Under the pieces are notes generated by a model, which worked only from the letters and a program-made list of their open reading frames with translations, made no database searches and was not told where the DNA came from. A program made the position numbers and the translations under genes. Shown piece by piece: positions 1 through 5,309 of a stretch of 5,309 nucleotides of DNA; position 1 is the stretch's first letter; the number at the start of each line of letters is the position of its first letter. The DNA is from Planctomycetota bacterium. GTDB taxonomy: Bacteria; Planctomycetota; Planctomycetia; Isosphaerales; Isosphaeraceae. The DNA is taken from NCBI GenBank assembly GCA_021778575.1, contig JAJYCH010000394.1, positions 1 through 5,309 of the forward strand, given 5' to 3'.

Positions 1-219
1 GGTGCTCTGGTCCTGTGGTAAGAACCTAGGCATACCGGAGGCTTGAAGTCTTTTACCAGGTATGACTTCCGAAAATTCAGGCTTCACATCAGTGGACGGC
101 GTAGCATGCCACCCAGAGACAGAAATCGGGAAGTTATTCGCCGCCTGTTCCTATGGTCGTGGGGTCTAGCCAGGGCCTGGCTGGCGAACCTCCAATTGGC
201 ATGGTGAGAATAGGAAATC

Positions 220-260
220 TCGGATATCTTCCGAATTTCTCCAACGATATCCGAATTCGG
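220..260. repeat. Cluster of inverted and direct repeats
   Basis: TCGGATATC at 220-228 is exactly complementary to GATATCCGA at 246-254, giving a 9-bp inverted repeat with a 17-base spacer. The same stretch carries TCCGAATT twice (230-237 and 250-257, a 20-base period), and CCGAATTCGG at 251-260 is a perfect 10-bp palindrome. The cluster lies about 130 bases upstream of the truncated transposase. It could be a protein-binding site or part of the insertion sequence's left end. The sequence alone does not decide between these, and short AT-containing palindromes also arise by chance. Confidence 0.5.
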
Positions 261-328
261 TTTGATTGCGCAAAATGGGTTGAGTAGAGCAAAGCGACCT
301 GGCGATGGATCGCGGAGACTCGATTACA

Positions 329-348
329 GCCGAGCACTTCCGCTCGGC
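329..348 (+). other. Hairpin in the transposase leader
   Basis: GCCGAGC (329-335) pairs perfectly with GCTCGGC (342-348) around a 6-base loop (ACTTCC). The structure sits 28 bases before the strong ribosome binding site of the transposase remnant. No T-tract follows, so it does not look like a classical intrinsic terminator. A structured leader that limits transposase expression from outside transcription is known for several insertion sequences, but its role here is inference. Confidence 0.5.
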
Positions 349-375
349 ACACTATTCGGATGCACGGTCTTCGAT

Positions 376-381
376 AGGAGG
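376..381 (+). promoter_or_regulatory. Strong Shine-Dalgarno of the transposase remnant
   Basis: AGGAGG followed by TAACCC and ATG gives a consensus ribosome binding site with a 6-base spacer. It fixes the start of the short reading frame at 388. It stands out because the three operon genes downstream have weak or no Shine-Dalgarno sequences, which fits a foreign (insertion sequence) origin for this fragment. Confidence 0.75.
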
Positions 382-387
382 TAACCC

Positions 388-543
388 ATGCAGCCCCTGT
401 CGAATGATCTCCGCAAGCGGATCATCAAGGCCGTCGATAACAAAGAGGGTTCGCGGAGGAAGCTCGCCGTACGGTTCAAGGTCAACACGGCGACCATCAC
501 CAATGCCGCCTTACTGCGGCTTGGATTCGGATTGCACACGTAG
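388..543 (+). pseudogene. Truncated IS630-family transposase, N-terminal fragment
   Basis: This 51-codon frame starts MQPLSNDLRKRII, then KAVDNKEGSRRKLA and VRFKVNTATIT. It resembles the N-terminal helix-turn-helix region of IS630/Tc1-like transposases: a D-L-R-x-R-I-I start, an E-G-S-R-R-x-L-A turn, and A-x-R-F-x-V-x-x-x-T-I-T as recognition helix. Intact members have roughly 300-350 residues with a DDE catalytic core; none of that core is present here. After about residue 37 (near base 499) the expected continuation (R-L-L-type residues) is replaced by NAALLRLGFGLHT, which I take as non-homologous sequence up to the break. The stop codon TAG at 541-543 lies within the GTAG of the downstream REP element, so the repeat terminates the frame. 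The fragment keeps an excellent ribosome binding site and could still make a small DNA-binding peptide, but decay is more likely. The assignment rests on recalled family resemblance only. Confidence 0.75.
500..524 (+). other. Bulged hairpin at the transposase break point
   Basis: CCAA (500-503) and GCCGC (505-509) pair with GCGGC (516-520) and TTGG (521-524), with T504 bulged and a 6-base loop. It begins almost exactly where the transposase resemblance ends and lies 16 bases before the REP arm. It may mark the recombination or insertion junction. That link is inference, and the hairpin alone has no assigned function. Confidence 0.45.
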
Positions 544-643
544 GGTCCGCTGTGCGGACCGTCCCTTTGTGCGATGGAACAGACAATTCCGGCTGGAAAC
601 CAGGGCGGATAACGAAGAACACGGTCCGCACAGCGGACCCTAC
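540..643. repeat. REPIN-like element: two inverted GTAG-type REP sequences
   Basis: The left arm (540-562) and right arm (621-643) are perfect 23-bp reverse complements, separated by 58 bases (563-620). Each arm is itself a REP unit: GTAG, then GGTCCGC, a 3-base loop (TGT, or ACA on the opposite strand) and GCGGACC. This gives a perfect 7-bp stem. In the left unit GTAG is 540-543, with stems at 544-550 and 554-560. In the right unit the stems are at 623-629 and 633-639, and CTAC is at 640-643. A GTAG tetranucleotide 5' of a small hairpin, with two units in opposite orientation, is the known layout of REP doublets (REPINs/BIMEs) mobilised in other bacteria by RAYT, an IS200-like Y1 transposase. 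No RAYT gene is in the window. The alternatives are a MITE with 23-bp terminal inverted repeats or a bidirectional terminator; the GC-rich stems lack T-tracts, so a terminator is less likely. Confidence 0.8.
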
Positions 644-756
644 AAGAGTAGGGGAGTGCCAAGCGGTTGATAACCGCCCTAAACTTCCCGACGAGCTTCT
701 CGTCGAGACGCGGGCGGCTCGGGCTGGCGGACCTACAGTCTCTCGGGAATTCTGCC
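644..756 (+). promoter_or_regulatory. Leader of the operon with two hairpins
   Basis: This 113-base gap between the REPIN and the first operon gene must hold the 5' leader and perhaps the promoter, although I see no convincing -35/-10 pair. It contains two compact perfect stem-loops: GCGGTT-GAT-AACCGC at 663-677 and CGACGAG-CTT-CTCGTCG at 689-705. Neither is followed by a T-run, so neither looks like a terminator. GGGAA at 745-749 is a weak Shine-Dalgarno-like match 7 bases before the ATG at 757. No riboswitch class is recognisable. Confidence 0.4.
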
Positions 757-2136
757 ATGAAGAATCAGTCGCCGCTGTCACAAGACCGGCCGGATTCGCG
801 AGGCTGCGCCGGGTTCCGGGCGATCGCGAACCGGCGAGCGGTGCTCCAGGCCGGAGTCTTCGGGGCGTTGGGGCTGTCGCTCGGCGATCTCTTGAAGCTG
901 GAAGCTCGGGCGCAGGCGCCGGGGCCTCGGGCCTTGAGCGTCATCCAGCTTCATCTCGGCGGCGGGATGCCCCAGCAAGAGTCGTTCGACCCCAAGCCCG
1001 AGGCACCGGTCGAATACCGCGGATCGTTCGGCATCGCGAAAACGAAGAATGGCGAAGTCTTCAGCGAGAACTTCCCGAGAACTTCCGCCGTCGCCGACAA
1101 GCTGACCGTCGTCCGGAGCGTGGTCGGCCGGATTCCCGACCACGCCCAGGCAACGTATCATCTCTTTACCGGTTACACGCCGACCGCCGTCATCGACTAT
1201 CCCCAGATGGGCGCGGTTGTCTCGCACGAACTCGGCGCTCGGGGGGAACTACCTCCTTATATCGCCATTCCCAACCGGAACGGATTCGCGGGCGGGACCG
1301 GTTTTCTCAGCAGCACCTATGGCGCTTTCGAGCTGAACGCCGATCCCGGCCAGGCGGGATTCAAGGTCCGTGACTTTTCGGTTCCCGACGGCGTGACCAC
1401 CAGCCGGCTCGACCGTCGGCTCGCGGCCCGCAAGATCGTCGAGAATCAGATCCGCCAGCTCGAAGCCGATCCGACCACGCTCGACACGATGGACGACTTC
1501 TACAAAAGAGCCTACACGCTGCTGACCTCCAAGAAGGCCCGGGCGGCGTTCACCCTCGACGGCGAGACCGAGGAGACGATGCAGCTCTACGGCCGCGACG
1601 TCGTCGGTCTGAAAGGCCCCGACAACAAGTTTCACCCCAAAGGGCTGGCCGAACGGCTGATCCTGGCCCGGAGACTTGTCGAAGCCGGTACGCGCTTTGT
1701 CACCGTGAGCTATGGCGAGTGGGATTCGCACGTCGATGTCCGGAAAAGCTGCCTCGACCAGATGCCCGCGCTCGACCACGCCATCGCGGGGCTTGTCACC
1801 GATCTCGACCGCCGCGGGATGCTCGACACCACGCTCTTCTGGGTCACGACCGAGTTCGGCCGGACGCCGAAGGTCAATGGAACCAGTGGTCGCGACCACT
1901 GGGCCCGCTGCTATTCGATGCTTCTGGCCGGTGGCGGCTTCGCCCGAGGTTTGATCTACGGAGCGAGCGACGCCACCGCCGCCGAACCGGCTCGCGACGC
2001 GATCCCGCTCGAACACCTGCTCTCCACCATCTATCACCAGCTTGGCATCGATTCCGAGAAGGAACTCGTCGCCTTCGGCACTCGACCCATCGAGATCGTC
2101 AAGTACGGCAAGCTGGTGAAAGGATTGCTGGCCTGA
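757..2136 (+). CDS. DUF1501 domain-containing protein, Tat-exported
   Basis: This 459-residue protein belongs to DUF1501, a family related to the alkaline phosphatase/sulfatase-like fold and greatly expanded in planctomycetes; no substrate is established. The N-terminus carries a twin-arginine-type signal: NRRAVLQ at 25-31, then a hydrophobic run [13 protein letters not shown], so export by Tat to the periplasm or surface is expected. Family landmarks follow in order: [17 protein letters not shown] (about 65-81, the place of the usual GGPS-x-x-D-T-F-D motif), [21 protein letters not shown] at 322-325, EFGRTP at 366-371, RDHW at 379-382, and [17 protein letters not shown] from 416. The Asp, His and Glu residues in these motifs are plausible metal ligands by analogy with the superfamily. 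I chose ATG 757 over an upstream TTG at 667 because it places the Arg pair correctly and follows a GGGAA. The protein appears full length and intact. It is the first gene of a co-oriented operon, with the next start 3 bases after its stop. Confidence 0.94.
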   Translation: MKNQSPLSQDRPDSRGCAGFRAIANRRAVLQAGVFGALGLSLGDLLKLEARAQAPGPRALSVIQLHLGGGMPQQESFDPKPEAPVEYRGSFGIAKTKNGEVFSENFPRTSAVADKLTVVRSVVGRIPDHAQATYHLFTGYTPTAVIDYPQMGAVVSHELGARGELPPYIAIPNRNGFAGGTGFLSSTYGAFELNADPGQAGFKVRDFSVPDGVTTSRLDRRLAARKIVENQIRQLEADPTTLDTMDDFYKRAYTLLTSKKARAAFTLDGETEETMQLYGRDVVGLKGPDNKFHPKGLAERLILARRLVEAGTRFVTVSYGEWDSHVDVRKSCLDQMPALDHAIAGLVTDLDRRGMLDTTLFWVTTEFGRTPKVNGTSGRDHWARCYSMLLAGGGFARGLIYGASDATAAEPARDAIPLEHLLSTIYHQLGIDSEKELVAFGTRPIEIVKYGKLVKGLLA

Positions 2137-2139
2137 ACC

Positions 2140-4632
2140 ATGGCACGAACCATCGGACCAAAAAACGCTGGAATGGCCCTTGTCCGGTGCCTGGCCGTCC
2201 TGGGCCTGCTGGTCGTCGTCAATTCCGCCGGGGCGGACATGCTGCTGCATGTCGAGAAGGTTTCGCCCCGTGTCGGGCAGCGCGGGACGAGCGTCGAGGT
2301 CATCATCCAGGGCAGTTGCCTGAACGATCCGCGCGAGGTCGTCTTCTATCGGCCGGGGATCAAGGCCGTCGGTCTCGAAGCCTTGCCGAAGCTGGCTCAT
2401 CGGGCCGGGCTGGCCCACGGTGGACGGATCGAGGATCAGATTCGCTGCCGGTTCGAGATCGCGCCCGACTGCCCACCCGGCGAATTTCCGTTCCGCGTCC
2501 GGACCGCGACCGAGTTGACCTCGCTCGGGACGTTTCAGGTCACGCCGTTTCCGGTGATTGACGAGAACGAGCACGGCAACCGGACCAACGACACGCTGGC
2601 GACCGCCCTGCCCGTCCCGCCCTACACGACCGTCCGAGCCCGGATGGGGTCGAGCGGTCGAGGCGATGTCGACCTCTATCGCGTGCCGGCCGTCGCCGGT
2701 CAACGGCTGGCCGTCGAGGTCGATTCGGTCCGGATCGCCGATGTTCATTATGGCGGGTCCGAATATGATCTCGCGGTCCGGATTCTCGACGAAACCGGAC
2801 GCGAACTCGCCGCCAACGATGACAATCCGCTCCACCTTCAGGACCCGATGGTCGCCACCAAGCTCCCGCGCGACGGCTTCGCCTTCGTCGAGGTCCGGCG
2901 CTCGGTCTTCGTGCCCGACGACCGCGATTACTCAATTCACATCGGCTCATTCCGCCGCCCGCTCGCCGCCTATCCGGCTGGCGGCCAGGCCGGAACCTCG
3001 GTGCCGATCCGGTTTCTCGGCGACCCGCTCGGGACCTTCGAGGAGACCGTCGCCCTCCCCGAGACTCCCGGCCCGTTCGACTGGTTCGGCGATGCCCCGT
3101 CATCTCTGCCGTTGCGGTCGAGCCCGTTTCCCAACGTACTCGAAGACCCAACCGCGCCGGTCACCCGGGTCGATCGCTTGCCCGCCGCGTTGAACGGGAT
3201 CATCGAGACGCGAACGGATGTCGATGCCTTTCGCGTGTCGGTAAACCAGGGAGATCGGCTCCGGGTCCGCGTCTTCGCCGCCAGTCTGGGCTCGCCGATC
3301 GACCCCAGGCTCCGGATCAGGTCGGTCGGCGCTTCGGGCGAGCCCGGCCCGGTCGAGATCGAGTCGGACGATGCGACCTTGCCCGAACGCGACATCTTCG
3401 GCACGTCGTTCCGGAGTCGGGGGGGATTGAAGGACATTCTCGACCCCTCGGTGATCTGGGAGCCGAACAAGGCCGGCGATTATCTGATCGAAATCGAAGA
3501 CCCGAGCGGTTCCGGTGGGCCGTTGGCGATCTATCGGGTCGAGGTCGAGCCGGTCCCGGACTCGGTGTACACGCTCCTGAACAGCACGGCGTTCGACTGG
3601 ATGGAATGCGTCCGGACCAGCGGCCTGGCGGTCCCTCGGGGTGAGCGCTGGACCGTGAACCTGAGCCTCCCGCGCGGTCAGGGGAACGCGTATCAGGGGG
3701 AACTTGACCTGATCGCGACCGGCCTGCCACCGGGCGTTCGAATGGTCACCGAGCGAGTCCCCGGCGGACGGACCCTCTGGCCGGTCCAGTTCGTGGCCGA
3801 TTCGTCGGCCGTCCCCGGTTCGGCGCTGATCGAGATTCTGGCGAGGCCGGTCGATTCGCGCCGAAACTTTGCGAGCGGATCGCAGCAGAATATCCCCTTC
3901 ATCAACCATCCGGGTGGAGATGCCTGGCGGACGGTGAAGCTCGACCGGTTCGTGCTGGCGGTGACCGACCCCGCGCCGTTCTCGATCGCGATCAGCCCGC
4001 CGTCGGTCGCCCTGGTCCGGAGCGGCGAACTCGCCATCCCCGTGACGATCACCCGGCGCGATGGCTTCAACGATCCCGTCGAGTTCCAGTGCGATTGGGT
4101 CCCGCCCGGCGTGGCCGTTCAACCATCGACCATCATCCCCGCCGGCGCGACCTCGGCGGTCCTCCGGATCACCGGAGCGGCCAACGCCCCGCTCGGCGAG
4201 TGCCCGCTGGTCGTCACCGCGAGCACGACCCGCGACGATCTCGACGCCTATCTCGGGACCGGACGCGTTCGGGTCTCATCCGAGCTGGTGCGTCTCCGGA
4301 TCAGCGAACCGTTCGTCGAACTCTCCAGCCAGCCGTCGAGCATTCGCCGGGGCGAACGAAAAGACCTCGTCTGGACCATCCGGCACAAGAGCCCCTTCGA
4401 CGGCCCGGCCAGCGTCAATCTGCTTGGACTTCCCAAAGGGGTGAGCGTGGCCGAACCGCTGCCGGTCCTCACCCGAGATTCCCGCGAGATCGCCTTCCCC
4501 CTCGTGGCCACCGACGAGGCGCTGCTCGGTAGTGTCCAGGGTTTAACCTGCGAGGTGATCGTCCGCGCCGGAGGTCAGGAGATCCGTCAGCGGACCGGGA
4601 GCGGAACCTTGCGGATCGATCCGAAACGATGA
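2140..4632 (+). CDS. Secreted multi-domain protein with PPC-like domains
   Basis: This is an 830-residue, beta-rich exported protein with no catalytic motif that I can see. A Sec-type signal peptide spans about 12-32 ([16 protein letters not shown], cleavage likely after NSAGA). A region resembling an IPT/TIG or Ig-like fold follows (about 36-135). The first PPC-like domain runs about 141-268: [12 protein letters not shown] entry, [36 protein letters not shown], and exit YSIHIG. A second runs about 345-470 ([34 protein letters not shown]). The C-terminal half is a series of Ig-like beta sandwiches (about 480-600, 614-705 with [13 protein letters not shown], and 715-826). PPC domains usually act as binding or folding modules on secreted proteins, so a structural or surface-binding role is plausible. 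ATG 2140 lies 3 bases after the DUF1501 stop, so translation is probably coupled; ATG 2173 (Met12) would also keep the signal peptide. Its stop overlaps the next start as ATGA. It differs from PPC-bearing peptidases in lacking an attached protease domain. Confidence 0.87.
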   Translation: MARTIGPKNAGMALVRCLAVLGLLVVVNSAGADMLLHVEKVSPRVGQRGTSVEVIIQGSCLNDPREVVFYRPGIKAVGLEALPKLAHRAGLAHGGRIEDQIRCRFEIAPDCPPGEFPFRVRTATELTSLGTFQVTPFPVIDENEHGNRTNDTLATALPVPPYTTVRARMGSSGRGDVDLYRVPAVAGQRLAVEVDSVRIADVHYGGSEYDLAVRILDETGRELAANDDNPLHLQDPMVATKLPRDGFAFVEVRRSVFVPDDRDYSIHIGSFRRPLAAYPAGGQAGTSVPIRFLGDPLGTFEETVALPETPGPFDWFGDAPSSLPLRSSPFPNVLEDPTAPVTRVDRLPAALNGIIETRTDVDAFRVSVNQGDRLRVRVFAASLGSPIDPRLRIRSVGASGEPGPVEIESDDATLPERDIFGTSFRSRGGLKDILDPSVIWEPNKAGDYLIEIEDPSGSGGPLAIYRVEVEPVPDSVYTLLNSTAFDWMECVRTSGLAVPRGERWTVNLSLPRGQGNAYQGELDLIATGLPPGVRMVTERVPGGRTLWPVQFVADSSAVPGSALIEILARPVDSRRNFASGSQQNIPFINHPGGDAWRTVKLDRFVLAVTDPAPFSIAISPPSVALVRSGELAIPVTITRRDGFNDPVEFQCDWVPPGVAVQPSTIIPAGATSAVLRITGAANAPLGECPLVVTASTTRDDLDAYLGTGRVRVSSELVRLRISEPFVELSSQPSSIRRGERKDLVWTIRHKSPFDGPASVNLLGLPKGVSVAEPLPVLTRDSREIAFPLVATDEALLGSVQGLTCEVIVRAGGQEIRQRTGSGTLRIDPKR

Positions 4633-5309
4633 CAATTCCCCGGAGCCCCGATCGAATGACGCCCGCACGACGACTTCGGCTCGCGATCCCGCCCGGATTT
4701 CTTCTGGTTCTGGCGGTGACGTTCTGGCCATTTCCGGCTCCGGTCGCGAACCGATCGGCCGCCGCCGATTCCCCTGCCGCGCCCGCCGCGTCGGTTCCGA
4801 GCTTCCGGGGCGACGTGATGCCCGTCCTCTTCCGCGCGGGGTGCAACGCCGGAACCTGTCACGGCTCGGCGCGCGGTAAGGATGGCTTCATGCTCTCACT
4901 CTTCGGTTACGACCCGAAGGGGGATTACGAGCGGATCGTCGGCGAGATGGTCGGTCGTCGGGTCAACACGGCGGTCCCGGAGCGCAGCCTGCTCCTGCTC
5001 AAGGCGACCGGCGAAGTCTCGCACACCGGCGGAAAACTGTTCACGCGTGAGAGCCCGTATTACCAGTCGCTCCTGCACTGGATCGAGGCGGGAGCGCCCG
5101 ACGACGTCGGCAACGTGCCGGTCACGACCGAGGTGACGCTCTCGAACGAGCGGTTGCTGTTCGATCGGCCCGGAGCCGCCGAAGCCCTCCGCGTGACGGC
5201 TCGGGCCAGCGATGGCTCGACGCGCGACGTCACGCGGCTCGCCCGTTACTTCTCGAATAACGAGAGCGTGGCCAAGATCGACGTCGATGGCCGGGTCACC
5301 GCCGTCGGA
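4629..5309 (+). CDS. Planctomycete cytochrome-like/BIG2 protein, probable DUF1549-DUF1553 type (5' part)
   Basis: The frame is open to the window end, so only the first 227 residues are visible. The N-terminus has a basic stretch (RRLRL) and a hydrophobic segment (about 19-33, [10 protein letters not shown]), followed by an Ala-rich region with a possible cleavage site near AAAD at 44-47, so export is likely. Residues about 55-160 match the planctomycete cytochrome-like module: [17 protein letters not shown] with Cys72, Cys77 and His78, [18 protein letters not shown], and LHWIEAGAP (149-157). The Cys spacing is CX4CH rather than the usual CXXCH for haem c. From about 168 an Ig-like BIG2 domain begins ([19 protein letters not shown], then [18 protein letters not shown]). 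Proteins with this start usually continue into DUF1549 and DUF1553 domains; that part is outside the window, so the full call is inference. ATG 4629 overlaps the upstream stop (ATGA); ATG 4656 is an alternative start that keeps the signal. Confidence 0.88.
   Translation, partial: MTIPRSPDRMTPARRLRLAIPPGFLLVLAVTFWPFPAPVANRSAAADSPAAPAASVPSFRGDVMPVLFRAGCNAGTCHGSARGKDGFMLSLFGYDPKGDYERIVGEMVGRRVNTAVPERSLLLLKATGEVSHTGGKLFTRESPYYQSLLHWIEAGAPDDVGNVPVTTEVTLSNERLLFDRPGAAEALRVTARASDGSTRDVTRLARYFSNNESVAKIDVDGRVTAVG

Larger units (their letters stand above)
1..387. other. Intergenic stretch without a recognisable gene
   Basis: I find no gene here that I recognise. The stretch is less GC-rich than the operon downstream, and all six frames are broken by stops or give only short peptides without family resemblance. 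At the left edge a minus-strand frame is open from about base 150 to base 1, and a plus-strand frame ends at a TGA near base 46. Either could be the edge of a gene lying outside the window, but neither resembles a family I know. The stretch contains several short inverted repeats: CATACC/GGTATG at 31-36 and 59-64, GAAGTC/GACTTC at 45-50 and 64-69, an AGCCAGG/CCTGGCT palindrome at 168-182, and those listed separately at 220-260 and 329-348. The part next to base 388 presumably belongs to the upstream end of the old insertion sequence, but I cannot place its terminal repeat. Confidence 0.6.

Noticed and set aside
1..150. Partial gene on the minus strand running off the left edge
   Set aside because: About 50 codons are open, but there is no start with a ribosome binding site and no family resemblance, so I do not annotate it as a gene.
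201..287. 28-codon plus-strand frame (MVRIGNLGYLPNF start)
   Set aside because: It has no ribosome binding site and no recognisable similarity, and it coincides with the repeat cluster.
540..643. CRISPR array or bidirectional intrinsic terminator
   Set aside because: There are only two copies and they are inverted, not direct, repeats, so it is not CRISPR. The stems are not followed by T-tracts, so a classical terminator is unlikely.
727..736. GCGGACCTAC as a third, degenerate REP half-site
   Set aside because: It lacks one C of the REP sequence and there is no matching GGTCCGC half upstream, so it is probably chance.
667..756. TTG at 667 as the start of the DUF1501 gene, adding 30 residues
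   Set aside because: The added residues resemble no DUF1501 N-terminus, there is no ribosome binding site, and the extension would bury the Tat signal. ATG 757 fits better.
552..1373. Long plus-strand open frame overlapping the REPIN and the DUF1501 gene
   Set aside because: Its translation is Arg/Gly-rich low-complexity sequence typical of the shadow frame of a GC-rich gene, and it has no family resemblance.
1249..2835. 528-codon minus-strand open frame opposite the DUF1501 and PPC genes
   Set aside because: It is antisense to two well-supported genes, crosses their junction and lacks recognisable domains. Long antisense frames are common in GC-rich coding DNA.
3100..4122. 340-codon minus-strand open frame inside the PPC gene
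   Set aside because: It is rich in Arg, Asp and Pro with no motif, and is the complementary shadow of the PPC gene.

Overview
The window looks like the chromosome of a high-GC planctomycete, most likely an Isosphaeraceae/Gemmataceae-type member of Planctomycetia. The protein families show this: a DUF1501 protein, a pre-peptidase C-terminal (PPC) domain protein and the start of a cytochrome-like/BIG2/DUF1549-DUF1553-type protein follow each other directly, a layout characteristic of that phylum. The genus is an inference and cannot be fixed from the sequence.

Bases 1-387 hold no gene I can support. The stretch is visibly less GC-rich than the rest and contains several short inverted repeats. 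Bases 388-543 carry a truncated IS630-family transposase start: 51 codons behind a near-perfect Shine-Dalgarno, resembling the N-terminal helix-turn-helix and then losing homology near base 500. At 540-643 lies a REPIN-like element. It has two identical 23-bp arms in inverted orientation, each made of GTAG plus a perfect 7-bp-stem hairpin, and its first GTAG supplies the stop codon of the broken transposase. Bases 644-756 form a short leader with two compact hairpins.

From 757 to the window end there is a tight three-gene operon on the + strand: a DUF1501 protein (757-2136, Tat-type signal), an 830-residue secreted beta-rich protein with two PPC-like domains (2140-4632, 3-nt gap), and the N-terminal 227 residues of a planctomycete cytochrome-like/BIG2 protein (4629-5309, ATGA overlap, open at the window edge). 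All three are predicted to be exported, and their coupled spacing suggests a co-produced periplasmic or surface module. The biochemical role of this module is not established and I do not assign one.

The main points of interest are the GTAG-type REPIN in a planctomycete, its junction with the IS630 remnant, and the compact secreted operon with a non-canonical CX4CH haem-like motif in its third gene.
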